From Desulfovibrio piger (GTDB lineage: Bacteria > Desulfobacterota > Desulfovibrionia > Desulfovibrionales > Desulfovibrionaceae): 64,000 bases of DNA. The notes under the pieces were generated by a model that had not been told where the DNA came from, did no database searches, and saw only the letters and a program-made list of their open reading frames with translations. Each line of letters begins with the position of its first letter. The first letter of the stretch is position 1. The stretch covers positions 2,350,001 through 2,414,000 of the forward strand of contig NZ_OX636706.1 of assembly GCF_951793255.1 (NCBI RefSeq), written 5' to 3'. Positions 28,922 to 37,895 of the stretch are shown piece after piece. Both the position numbers and the translations under genes were made by a program.

Positions 28922-29711
28922 GACGACATCATGCCATAACGGGGCGCGGGAGCAAAGGGCCGGACGGCCTGAGGTCTGGCGTTTCGGTGAGGTCTCGTCC
29001 GCACTGGATGTGGGGCATACCCTGGCCCGTCGCGGCCTGCTGGCGCCCTGGCAGAGCGTGCTGGTCAGCAGCCAGCGGCAGGGCAGGGGACAGCTGCGCC
29101 GGAACTGGGTCTCGCCCGCCGGCAATATCTATGCGGCGCTGCGGCTCCCCATGCAGGAGCCGTTCGCCAGTTCCGCGGCCTCCACCGTGACCGGGGCCAT
29201 GCTGGCGGCCGCTCTGGGAAAGCTGGGCTTCGAGGTGCGCCTCAAATGGCCCAATGATCTTGCCGTGCTGGACGGGGACACCCCCGCCAAGGTGGCGGGG
29301 ATCCTGCTGGAAGAAAGGGCGGGCGTCCTGCTGGCCGGTATCGGCATCAATGTGGCCTGGGCCCCGCCGGCCGAGACCTTGCGCGCAGGGGCCGCCATGC
29401 CCGCGAAGGCCCTGGTTTCGGGCCTGGAAAAATCACAAAAAATATTTCTTACCGCCGAGAGCCTATGGTATCAACTTGTAAACTGCCTGTTTTGCGAGTA
29501 TAGTACCGGCGGTTCTCTAAAGAAAAACTGGAAGGATCTCGCCGAGAGCTTCCTGCTCTGGCGCGGGTCCTGCGTTTGTCTCGACGACGGCGATGAGGTC
29601 GTCGAGGGCATTCTGACAGGGCTGTGCCATGACGGAGGACTGTGCCTGTCGCGCAATGGCCGGCAGGAGGTTTTTTACAGCGGAAGCCTGCGTCTTTCGC
29701 ATCATTACTAA
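28920..29711 (+). CDS. birA: Biotin-[acetyl-CoA-carboxylase] ligase (no N-terminal HTH)
   Basis: 263 aa. Activates biotin with ATP and attaches it to carrier lysines. The signature SSQRQGRGQLRRNW is present, with SPAGNIYAALRLP, KWPNDL, GILLEE and GIGINV, and a C-terminal SH3-like domain (about 215-263). There is no N-terminal winged helix, so it is a ligase and not a repressor. The start shares CATG with cca and has no clear ribosome site. It is directly upstream of the biotin enzyme pyruvate carboxylase, its likely substrate. The stretch 29430-29530 is more AT-rich than the rest. Confidence 0.9.
   Translation: MTTSCHNGAREQRAGRPEVWRFGEVSSALDVGHTLARRGLLAPWQSVLVSSQRQGRGQLRRNWVSPAGNIYAALRLPMQEPFASSAASTVTGAMLAAALGKLGFEVRLKWPNDLAVLDGDTPAKVAGILLEERAGVLLAGIGINVAWAPPAETLRAGAAMPAKALVSGLEKSQKIFLTAESLWYQLVNCLFCEYSTGGSLKKNWKDLAESFLLWRGSCVCLDDGDEVVEGILTGLCHDGGLCLSRNGRQEVFYSGSLRLSHHY
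29476..29504 (+). promoter_or_regulatory. Candidate internal promoter for pyc, inside birA
   Basis: TTGTAA (29476-29481), exact 17-nt spacer, TATAGT (29499-29504), in an AT-rich patch of the birA coding region, 220 nt upstream of the pyc ATG. Confidence 0.5.
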
Positions 29712-29724
29712 AGGGCAAAAAGGC

Positions 29725-32700
29725 ATGGCCAACAAATCCTTTGCAGACGTCCAGGAATTTCTCAAGGGCAAGGTGATCCTTGTCGCCAACCGTGGCATTC
29801 CCGCCCGCCGCATCTGTCGCTCCATCCGCGAACGCTTTGACGCCGTCGCGGCCATGACAGCCACCGATGTGGATAAAACTGCGCCGTCAGCATCCACTGC
29901 CAAGGAACTGATTCTGCTCGGACCCGATCCCCGCGCTTACCTGGATATTGACCGCATCATCGACAAAGCCCGCCAGCGCGGCGTTGTCGGTATCCACCCC
30001 GGCTGGGGCTTTGCCTCTGAGGACACCCGTTTCCCCCAGCGCTGCAAGGAAGCCGGTATCACCTTTATCGGTGCCACTGCCGAAGCCATGAACCTGCTGG
30101 GCAACAAAGTGCAGGCCCGCGCCGTGGCCCGCAAGCTGGGCATCCCCGTGGTGCCCGGTTCTGACGGGGCCGTGGACATCGCCACCGCCCGTCAGCTGAT
30201 CTCCGAGATCGGTCTGCCCATCATGCTCAAGGCCGAAGGCGGCGGCGGTGGCCGCGGTATCTTCGCCATCCACAATGAAGCCGAGCTGGAAGACGCCTTC
30301 TTCAAGGCCTCCACCATGGCCCAGGCCTCCTTCGGCAATCCGCGCCTGTTCGTGGAAAAGTTCCTGGCCGATGTGCGCCACATCGAGATCCAGGTCATCG
30401 CCGACATGTACGGCAATGTCTTTGCCTTTGACGAACGCGACTGCACCGTGCAGCGCAACCATCAGAAGCTCGTCGAGATCACGCCTTCGCCCTGGCCGGG
30501 CATGACCCGCCAGCTGCGCGAACAGCTCAAGGACTACGCCCGTCGCCTGGTGCGCGCCGTGGGCTACCACTCCCTGGCCACGGTGGAATTCCTGGTCACG
30601 CCCGACGGCACGCCCTACATGATCGAAGTCAACACCCGTCTGCAGGTGGAACACGGCATCACCGAATGCCGCTACGGCATCGACCTGGTGGAAGAGCAGA
30701 TCGCCGTGGCCTTTGGTGCGGAACTGCGTTACCGCGAAGAGAACCTGCGTCCTTCCTACTGTGCCATGCAGGTGCGTATCAACTGCGAGAACCCGCAGGA
30801 GAACTTCGCTCCCAATGCCGGTCTGATCACCCGTTACGTGTCGCCTGGCGGCCCCGGTGTGCGTCTGGACTCCAACATCAGTGCCGGTTATGAGTTCCCG
30901 GCCAACTATGACTCGGCCGGCTCCCTGCTCATCGCCTATGCCCACGACTGGGAAAAGACCCTGGGCATCATGGACCGCGCCCTGAGCGAATACATCATCG
31001 GCGGCATCAAGACCACCATCCCCTTCCACCGCCAGATCCTCAAGCATCCCCTGTTCCGCAAGGGCGAGATCAACACCAACTTCGTGGCCAACCATCCCGA
31101 GCTCATGCAGTACCGGGACGTGGCCCCCGAAAGCGAACGCCTGGCCCGCCTGGTGGCGGAGATCTCCGCCAAGGGCTACAACCCCCATGTGCAGCTCGGG
31201 GAATACCGTTCCGTCACCACGCCCCGTCTGGGCGCCTTCGATCCGGTGCTGCCGCCCATCCCCAGCCAGCTGCGCCGCCAGCCGTCTCCCTATCCTCAGG
31301 GCGACCGCCGCGCCCTGCTGGACTTCATCCGCGACAGCGGCTACGTGCACTTTACGGATACCACGCCGCGTGACTTCACCCAGTCCAACTCCGGCAACCG
31401 CTTCCGCCTGGCCGAAGACCGCCTGATCGGTCCCTACCTGGACAATGCCGGTTACTTCTCCATCGAGAACGGCGGCGGCGCCCACTTCCATGTGGCCATG
31501 CTGGCCAACATGACCTATCCCTTCTCCGAAGCGAAGGAGTGGAAGAGCTTCGCTCCCAAGACGCTCAAGCAGCTGCTGGTGCGCTCCACCAACGTGCTGG
31601 GCTACACGCCGCAGCCGCGCAACCTCATGCGCCTGACCGGCGAGATGATCTGCGATCACTACGAAGTGGTGCGCTGCTTCGACTTCCTGAACCATGTGGA
31701 GAACATGCGCCCCATCGCCGAAGTGGTCATGGACCGCAAGGACGTGGTCTTCCAGCCCGCCATCTCCCTTTCGTGGGCCAAGGGCTTCGACGTCAATCAC
31801 TATCTGGGTGTGACCGAGAACATCCTGCGCATGATGGCCGACATCATGGGCGCCGATGAAAAGACCGCTGCCCGCAGCATCATCCTCGGCCTCAAGGATA
31901 TGGCCGGTGTCTGCCCGCCGCGCTTCATGACCGAGCTGGTGACGGCCCTGCGCAAGCGCTGGCCCGAACTGGTGCTGCACTACCACCGTCACTGCACCGA
32001 CGGCTTGTTCATCCCCGCCTGCGGGGCCGCGGCCAAGGCCGGTGCCCACATCATCGACGTGGGTCTGGGTTCCGCTGTCCGTTCTTACGGGCAGGGCGAC
32101 GTGCTGGCCACGGTGGCTTACATGGAAGACGAGCTGGGCCTGGAGTGCCATCTGAACAAGGATGCCATCCGCGACGCCAACTTCGTCTGCAAGCAGATCA
32201 TGCCCTACTATGACCGCTACTGCTCGCCGTACTTCAAGGGCATCGACTACGATGTGACCCGCCACGGCATGCCCGGCGGTGCTACTTCCTCCTCGCAGGA
32301 AGGCGCCATGAAGCAGGGCTACATCCATCTGCTGCCCTACATGCTCAAGTTCCTGGAAGGGACCCGCCAGATCGTTCGTTACCACGACGTGACGCCCGGT
32401 TCGCAGATCACCTGGAACACCGCCTTCCTGGCGGTCACCGGGGCCTGGAAGCGCGGCGGCGAGGAAGAGGTCCGCTTCCTGCTCGAAGTGCTCAACGAAG
32501 TCACCCGTACGCCCGAATCCGAACTTTCCAGCGAGATGCGCAAGGCCCGCCTGAACATCTACCAGGACTGCAACGACGCCTTCCGTAAGCTGCTGCTGGG
32601 CAAGTTCGGCCGCCTGCCGCTGGGCTTCCCCGCGGACTGGGTCTACGAGAGCGCCTTTGGCTCCGAGTGGAAGAGCGCCATCGCCAACCGTACGGAAGTC

Positions 32701-33426
32701 TCGCCTCTGGAAAGCCTGCCGGACGTGAACCTGGCCGCCGAAGAAGCTGCCTGCACCGAATTGCTGAAGCGCAAGCCCACCAAGGAAGAGTTCGTCCTGT
32801 ACCTGAATCATCCGGCCGATGCCCTCAAGACCATGCAGTTCCGCATGCAGTACGGCGATCCCAACAATCTGCCCCTGCATGTCTGGTTCGAAGGCCTCAA
32901 GCCCGGCCAGGACCTCTATTTCAATGACCGCAGCGGTAAGCCCCACCATCTGCTGCTGCTGAGCATCTCCCGTCCCAACGATGCCGGTGTCGTCATCTGC
33001 CGTTACGTGCTGGACTCCGAGATCATGAGCTGCGAAGTGCAGGTCGCCCAGCCCACCGGCCAGAAGGCCAAGGGCCTGACCATGGCGGATCCTGCCAACA
33101 AGTTCCATGTGGCGTCGCCCAGCAATGGCGACCTGTGGGTCATGTACGTCCACCCCGGCGATATCGTGAAGGCCGGCGAAGAGCTGTTCAACGTGTCCAT
33201 CATGAAGCAGGAAAAGGCTGTGCTGGCTCCTGTGGATGGCGTCGTGAAGCGCGTGCTGAAGACGGCCGACTTCAAGGAAAACAAGCAGATGGTATCCGTG
33301 CGTGAAGGCGAGCTGCTCGTCGAACTGGGCCCCGTGCCGCGTATTTGCAGCAATGAAGCCTGCGCACAACCTATCCCCATGGACAATGTCTCCTTCTGTC
33401 CTTACTGCGGATCCCGCGTGATCTAG
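29725..33426 (+). CDS. pyc: Pyruvate carboxylase, single-chain, with C-terminal zinc ribbon
   Basis: 1233 aa. Carboxylates pyruvate to oxaloacetate with ATP and bicarbonate. Domain order: biotin carboxylase (about 15-480, with KAEGGGGGRGI and EVNTRLQVEHGITE), carboxyltransferase (about 530-880, with FTDTTPRDFTQS, LKDMAG and the HYH metal motif), and a C-terminal biotinyl domain. The biotin lysine is predicted as K1161 in SIMKQEK, where most carboxylases have AMKM. After the biotinyl domain comes a short zinc ribbon (C1208-x4-C1213 and C1225-x2-C1228), not found in usual Pyc. It begins 13 nt after birA, and ppsA follows. Confidence 0.93.
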   Translation: MANKSFADVQEFLKGKVILVANRGIPARRICRSIRERFDAVAAMTATDVDKTAPSASTAKELILLGPDPRAYLDIDRIIDKARQRGVVGIHPGWGFASEDTRFPQRCKEAGITFIGATAEAMNLLGNKVQARAVARKLGIPVVPGSDGAVDIATARQLISEIGLPIMLKAEGGGGGRGIFAIHNEAELEDAFFKASTMAQASFGNPRLFVEKFLADVRHIEIQVIADMYGNVFAFDERDCTVQRNHQKLVEITPSPWPGMTRQLREQLKDYARRLVRAVGYHSLATVEFLVTPDGTPYMIEVNTRLQVEHGITECRYGIDLVEEQIAVAFGAELRYREENLRPSYCAMQVRINCENPQENFAPNAGLITRYVSPGGPGVRLDSNISAGYEFPANYDSAGSLLIAYAHDWEKTLGIMDRALSEYIIGGIKTTIPFHRQILKHPLFRKGEINTNFVANHPELMQYRDVAPESERLARLVAEISAKGYNPHVQLGEYRSVTTPRLGAFDPVLPPIPSQLRRQPSPYPQGDRRALLDFIRDSGYVHFTDTTPRDFTQSNSGNRFRLAEDRLIGPYLDNAGYFSIENGGGAHFHVAMLANMTYPFSEAKEWKSFAPKTLKQLLVRSTNVLGYTPQPRNLMRLTGEMICDHYEVVRCFDFLNHVENMRPIAEVVMDRKDVVFQPAISLSWAKGFDVNHYLGVTENILRMMADIMGADEKTAARSIILGLKDMAGVCPPRFMTELVTALRKRWPELVLHYHRHCTDGLFIPACGAAAKAGAHIIDVGLGSAVRSYGQGDVLATVAYMEDELGLECHLNKDAIRDANFVCKQIMPYYDRYCSPYFKGIDYDVTRHGMPGGATSSSQEGAMKQGYIHLLPYMLKFLEGTRQIVRYHDVTPGSQITWNTAFLAVTGAWKRGGEEEVRFLLEVLNEVTRTPESELSSEMRKARLNIYQDCNDAFRKLLLGKFGRLPLGFPADWVYESAFGSEWKSAIANRTEVSPLESLPDVNLAAEEAACTELLKRKPTKEEFVLYLNHPADALKTMQFRMQYGDPNNLPLHVWFEGLKPGQDLYFNDRSGKPHHLLLLSISRPNDAGVVICRYVLDSEIMSCEVQVAQPTGQKAKGLTMADPANKFHVASPSNGDLWVMYVHPGDIVKAGEELFNVSIMKQEKAVLAPVDGVVKRVLKTADFKENKQMVSVREGELLVELGPVPRICSNEACAQPIPMDNVSFCPYCGSRVI

Positions 33427-33452
33427 CCGTGTGGCGCATTTGCGCCGCATTG

Positions 33453-33481
33453 TGGACAGGATGTGCCTGCTAGGGTATGAT
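33453..33481 (+). promoter_or_regulatory. Predicted promoter of ppsA
   Basis: TGGACA (33453-33458), 17-nt spacer, TATGAT (33476-33481), 45 nt upstream of the ppsA ATG. A small GGCGCA/TGCGCC hairpin at 33433-33446 precedes it. Confidence 0.5.
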
Positions 33482-33525
33482 GATTGCAATCAAAAGCTTT
33501 CTTTCCTGGTATAACGGAGGAAGTC

Positions 33526-36500
33526 ATGGCCAAAACGGCTGCCACTAAGAAAGAGGAATCCCCGGAAGCTATCCGCAAAAAGTTGGTGCTGACCGGCGCC
33601 GACATCGTGGCGATCGGCGAAGAAGCCGAGCTGCTTGTGGGTGGCAAGAACTACAACACGGCCCTCATCAGCCAGATCGAAGGTATCCAGGCGCCTTATT
33701 TCCGCGCCATCTCTTCGCTCGCCTTCCACAGGGTGCTGGATGAGACCAAGGTTACCGGGCGTATCGTTCGCGCGGTCGTCGACCGCGAGTACGGCCGTAT
33801 CGACTGGAATGATCCCGAAATCAACCAGGACCCCGACTTCCTGCAGAAGTTCGTCCGCCAGCTCGGCAAGCAGATCCATGACGCTGCCGCTGCGGAAGGG
33901 GACCAGTCCCACACCAAACTGCGCACCTTCATCAATACCATCGTGGAAGGCTTTGCTACCTCTCCCGAAGGTATCGACCAGCTGCGCAAACGTTCTGTCA
34001 TGGTGCAGGCCGCCATCCTGTCCGTGGATCTTCCCCAGGACGTGGATGAGGCCGTGCGCGGTGCCTACCTCTCCATCTGCAACGAGAACGGCGACGACAT
34101 GACTCCCGTGGCCGTGCGTTCCTCGGCTGCCGGTGAAGACTCCCGCAAGAAAGCCTTTGCCGGTCTGCAGGACACCTACCTCAACATGGTGGGCCCGGCC
34201 AAGGTCGTGGAAGCCTACCATTGGGACTGTGCTTCCGCGTACAACCTGCGCTCCATGACCTACCGCCGCGAGGCCATCCTCGATGCCATTGCCCGCGCTG
34301 AAGAGACCGGCGATGAAGCCATCGCCATCAACGCCAAGCAGGAATGGGCCATCGAGAACACCTCGCTTTCCGTCTGCATGATGCAGATGATCAACCCCGT
34401 GATCTCCGGTACGGCTTTCTCGGCCGATACGTCCACCGGTTGCCGCGGCACGGCCCGCAAGGACCTGGTCAGCATCGATACCAGCTACGGTCTGGGCGAA
34501 GCTGTGGTGGGCGGCAAGGTGACCCCCGACAAGCTTTATGTCTTCCAGCGCGATGACGGCAGTGAAGTCGTCATCCGCCAGATGGGCTGCAAGGACATGA
34601 AGATCGTCTATGACGAACGCGGTGGTACCCGTGAAGTGGCCGTGCCTGAACTGGAAGCCCTGCGCTGGGCCCTGTCGCTGAGCCAGGCCGAGCGTGTGGC
34701 CAAGGGCGTGCGTGCCGTGAGCAAGGCTTACGGCGGCATGATCATGGATACGGAATTCTGTATCGACGCCAACGACAAACTGTGGTTCGTGCAGGCCCGC
34801 CCCGAGACCCGCTGGAACGAAGAGCTGGAGCTGCATCCCACCACGATCTTCATGCGCCGTCGCGAAGTGGACGCCAAGGCTGCCGCCAATGCCGAAGTGC
34901 TGGTGGAAGGCAATGGTGCCTCCCGCGGTGCCGGTCACGGTACCGTGCGCTTCCTGCGTTCGGCCCTGGAACTGAACAAGGTCGCCAAGGGCGACGTGCT
35001 GGCCGCCGAGCGTACCGACCCCGACATGGTGCCCGGCATGCGTGTGGCCTCCGCCATCATGGCCGACGTGGGTGGCGATACCAGCCACGCCGCCATCACC
35101 TCGCGTGAACTGGGCATCGCCGCCGTCATCGGCATCCAGCGTCTGGATGTGCTGCGCGCCCTGGATGGCGTGGAAGTGACCGTCGACGGTACCCGCGGCC
35201 GGGTGTATCGCGGTCTGCTGCCCCTGCGCGAAGTGGGCGGCGAAATGGACGTGGCCAAACTGCCCACCACCAAGACCAAGGTCGGCCTGGTGCTGGCGGA
35301 CGTGGGCCAGGCCCTGTTCCTCTCCCGTCTGCGCGAGTTCCCGCAGTTCGAAGTGGGTCTGCTGCGTGCCGAGTTCATGCTGGGCAACATCAGCATCCAT
35401 CCCCAGGCTCTGGAAGCCTTCAACAACGGCGAACTGGAAGACATGGTGCAGGGCAAGCTCAAGGAACTGGAAGACAACCTTTCCAAGGTCCTGCGCGAGC
35501 AGATGGCTGCCGGCCTCATCGTGTTCAACTTCAACCTGCGTGAATACGTGGGCGAAGTGACCGGCCTCAATGCCGAAGTCTCCGCTCTGGTGGACGCCGA
35601 CCGCAGCCTCAGCGCCGAAGAAGTGCTGCTGCAGCACCGCAAGATGCGTGAGCTCGACCACAAGATCGACCAACATATGGAAATGGCTTCCCGCCGCCTG
35701 GAGATCCTCAAGACCTCCGTGGATCTGGCCGATCATGTGCGTATCATCATGGGCTACGACGACGAGCTGGCCCTGCTTTCGCCCTCCGATCCCGAATCGG
35801 CCAAGCGCATCGCCGAGATTGAAGCCTCGGTGGAAGAGCATGTGAAGCGCATCAAGGATCTGCCCGTGGTGACTTCTCTGCTGGGCAACATTGCCCGCCT
35901 GCGTGAAGAAGTGAGCCTGCGTGGCGGCCTGAAGAAGGAAATGGACGACGTGCGCGCTCTGCCCGAAAAGATCCGCGCCATCATCAAGTCCCGCGGCTTC
36001 CGCACCGGTAAGGAACACTATGTGCAGACGCTGGCCCAGAACCTGGCCCTGTTTGCCATGGCCTTCTACGGCAAGACTATCGTGTACCGTACCACGGACT
36101 TCAAGAGCAACGAATACCGCAACCTGCTGGGTGGCAACCTCTTCGAACATCACGAAGACAACCCCATGCTGGGTTACCGCGGTGTGTCCCGCAATATCCA
36201 CGACTGGGAAATCGAAGCCTTCAAGCTGGCCCGCGGCGTGTACGGCGGTTCCAACCTGCAGATGATGCTGCCCTTCGTGCGTACCCTGGAAGAAGCCCGC
36301 TCCATGCGGACCTACCTGAGCCAGGTGCACAAGCTGACCAGCGGTCAGGACGGCCTGCGCATCATCCAGATGTCGGAAATCCCCTCCAACGCCATCCTGG
36401 CCAAGCAGTTCATCCAGGAATTCGACGGATTCTCCATCGGTTCCAACGACATGACCCAGATGGTGCTGGCCACGGACCGCGACAACGCGCGTCTGGGCCA

Positions 36501-37083
36501 TATCTACGACGAAGAAGATCCCGCCGTGGTCTGGGCCATCCTGGTCAGCATCTTCACCGGCCAGAAGTACGGCAAGAAGGTGGGCTTCTGCGGTCAGGGT
36601 ATCTCCAACAGCGTGATCCTGCGCGGCCTGGTGGCCATCGCCGGTATCGTCTCCGCTTCGGTGGTGCCGGATACCTACTTCCAGACCGTGTTCGACATCG
36701 CCGCTGTGGAAGCCGAGAACATCCCCACATCCAAGCTGGGCGAATGGCTGGGCAAGCAGCATCATCAGCGTCTTGCCAAGCTGATGGAAGAGGCCGGTTA
36801 CGGCCACATCCTGAAGAAGTACACGCTGCCCCAGGATATCCAGGAATGGTACGAAGGCGAGCTGCAGCGTCGTCACGAACAGCTGCGTGAGCATCTGGAT
36901 ACCCCCAAGGAATCCTTCTACCGCACCGAGCTGGAAAGCTTCCGCTCCATGTTCCACAAGCCCGTCATCTACGCGACCTGGGATTGGAGCAGCACGGTGG
37001 AAGACGCCCTGCATCAGGCTGGCTTCGCTTCCTTCGAAGAGCAGGCTGCTGCCCTGGAAGAATACCGCAAGATCAAGTTCTAA
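33526..37083 (+). CDS. ppsA: Phosphoenolpyruvate synthase-like protein, extended form
   Basis: 1185 aa. A pyruvate,water-dikinase-type enzyme converting pyruvate to PEP. The N-terminal ATP-grasp domain has VAVRSSAAGEDS and the linker FVQARPETRW. The phospho-histidine is H521 in GGDTSHAAITSRELGI, and the C-terminal PEP domain has GSNDMTQMVLATDRDN and C1022 in VGFCGQGIS. E. coli PpsA is about 790 aa. The extra length is mainly an N-terminal extension of about 100 residues and a charged, largely helical insert (about 640-860) inside the PEP domain. A GGAGG site precedes the ATG. With pyc it supplies gluconeogenic PEP and oxaloacetate. Confidence 0.9.
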   Translation: MAKTAATKKEESPEAIRKKLVLTGADIVAIGEEAELLVGGKNYNTALISQIEGIQAPYFRAISSLAFHRVLDETKVTGRIVRAVVDREYGRIDWNDPEINQDPDFLQKFVRQLGKQIHDAAAAEGDQSHTKLRTFINTIVEGFATSPEGIDQLRKRSVMVQAAILSVDLPQDVDEAVRGAYLSICNENGDDMTPVAVRSSAAGEDSRKKAFAGLQDTYLNMVGPAKVVEAYHWDCASAYNLRSMTYRREAILDAIARAEETGDEAIAINAKQEWAIENTSLSVCMMQMINPVISGTAFSADTSTGCRGTARKDLVSIDTSYGLGEAVVGGKVTPDKLYVFQRDDGSEVVIRQMGCKDMKIVYDERGGTREVAVPELEALRWALSLSQAERVAKGVRAVSKAYGGMIMDTEFCIDANDKLWFVQARPETRWNEELELHPTTIFMRRREVDAKAAANAEVLVEGNGASRGAGHGTVRFLRSALELNKVAKGDVLAAERTDPDMVPGMRVASAIMADVGGDTSHAAITSRELGIAAVIGIQRLDVLRALDGVEVTVDGTRGRVYRGLLPLREVGGEMDVAKLPTTKTKVGLVLADVGQALFLSRLREFPQFEVGLLRAEFMLGNISIHPQALEAFNNGELEDMVQGKLKELEDNLSKVLREQMAAGLIVFNFNLREYVGEVTGLNAEVSALVDADRSLSAEEVLLQHRKMRELDHKIDQHMEMASRRLEILKTSVDLADHVRIIMGYDDELALLSPSDPESAKRIAEIEASVEEHVKRIKDLPVVTSLLGNIARLREEVSLRGGLKKEMDDVRALPEKIRAIIKSRGFRTGKEHYVQTLAQNLALFAMAFYGKTIVYRTTDFKSNEYRNLLGGNLFEHHEDNPMLGYRGVSRNIHDWEIEAFKLARGVYGGSNLQMMLPFVRTLEEARSMRTYLSQVHKLTSGQDGLRIIQMSEIPSNAILAKQFIQEFDGFSIGSNDMTQMVLATDRDNARLGHIYDEEDPAVVWAILVSIFTGQKYGKKVGFCGQGISNSVILRGLVAIAGIVSASVVPDTYFQTVFDIAAVEAENIPTSKLGEWLGKQHHQRLAKLMEEAGYGHILKKYTLPQDIQEWYEGELQRRHEQLREHLDTPKESFYRTELESFRSMFHKPVIYATWDWSSTVEDALHQAGFASFEEQAAALEEYRKIKF

Positions 37084-37137
37084 CCTGTACCGGTTCGCGA
37101 GTCGGTTCTGAGCCAGTTCGCGGATATGTTGACGATA

Positions 37138-37166
37138 AAGGGGGCGCCCAAAGCGCCCCCTTTTTT
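37138..37166 (+). terminator. Rho-independent terminator of ppsA
   Basis: Stem AAGGGGGCGC / GCGCCCCCTT with a CCAAA loop and six T's, 55 nt past the stop. Confidence 0.92.
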
Positions 37167-37322
37167 CTTATGGGCTTTAGCCTGTTGAGCGCCTGACAGG
37201 CGCGAAACAAAAAACCACCCGCTATGCGGGTGGAGACAATACGTTATACACACAAAAACATCTTTCCGCTACGATGAAGTTGTTCAAGCCCATCGCAACA
37301 TTAACGGAAAGGTGTTTTTGTT

Positions 37323-37778
37323 ATGGGAACCAAGGCTCATAGCCTAGCGCATACGAAATGGTTGTGCAAGTATCATATCGTCTTTACTCCAAAATATAGA
37401 AGAAAAATAATCTTCGCACAGCTCCGTGAAAGTATAAAAGAAATTCTGCAATGCCTCTGCAAATATAAAGGGGTTGAGATTCTGGAAGGGCATCTGATGC
37501 CGGATCATGTCCACATGCTGGTGTCCATTCCTCCTAAAATCAGTGTGGCAAATTTCATGGGCTACCTGAAAGGGAAAAGTTCGTTGATGATATTCGATAA
37601 GCACGCAAACCTTAAATATAAGTTTGGCAACAGAAAATTTTGGGCCGAAGGATATTATGTCAGTACGGTGGGGCTTAATGAGGCAACGATCAAAAAATAT
37701 ATCCAGGATCAGGAACGTCACGACATTATGAGAGACAAGCTGACATCACGCGAATATCAAGACCCCTTTAAGGGGTAG
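37323..37778 (+). CDS. tnpA: IS200/IS605 family transposase TnpA (Y1 HUH)
   Basis: 151 aa, full length for the family. The HUH metal motif is H62-V-H64 in MPDHVHMLV, and the catalytic tyrosine is Y126 in IKKYIQDQE. The N terminus KYHIVFTPKYRRK is typical. It carries out single-strand peel-and-paste transposition. The reading frame is intact, so the element could be active. Its codon use is AT-rich compared with the neighbours, as expected for a recent arrival. Confidence 0.95.
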   Translation: MGTKAHSLAHTKWLCKYHIVFTPKYRRKIIFAQLRESIKEILQCLCKYKGVEILEGHLMPDHVHMLVSIPPKISVANFMGYLKGKSSLMIFDKHANLKYKFGNRKFWAEGYYVSTVGLNEATIKKYIQDQERHDIMRDKLTSREYQDPFKG

Positions 37779-37866
37779 CCAAGGCGGCAAGGGCACTGGG
37801 CTTGAACAGCGTGAAAGCCAGCGTCTTTAGGCGCAGCCGGTAACAGGCCCTTACAGGGCCAGAGCA
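37779..37866 (+). other. Structured non-coding 3' tail of the IS200 element
   Basis: About 88 nt after the tnpA stop, before the right hairpin. It contains a perfect hairpin GGCCCT-TAC-AGGGCC (37846-37860) and GC-rich sequence with other pairing options. It may be a processed RNA or part of the right-end recognition structure; this is inference. Confidence 0.4.
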
Positions 37867-37895
37867 AACCACCCGCTTTGCGGGTGGTTCTGATT

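Larger units (their letters stand above)
37205..37895 (+). mobile_element. IS200-type insertion sequence (IS200/IS605 family)
   Basis: One tnpA gene flanked by near-identical subterminal hairpins and no terminal inverted repeats. Left hairpin 37215-37233 (CCACCCGC-TAT-GCGGGTGG); right hairpin 37867-37889 (CCACCCGC-TTT-GCGGGTGG). Such hairpins are what TnpA binds. About 85 nt of structured non-coding sequence lies between tnpA and the right hairpin. There is no tnpB. Exact ends are estimated. Confidence 0.88.

Noticed and set aside
29887..37014. Two antisense open frames of about 1200 codons opposite pyc and ppsA
   Set aside because: Their composition (runs of His, Gly, Gln) is typical of shadow frames, and the + strand genes are certain.
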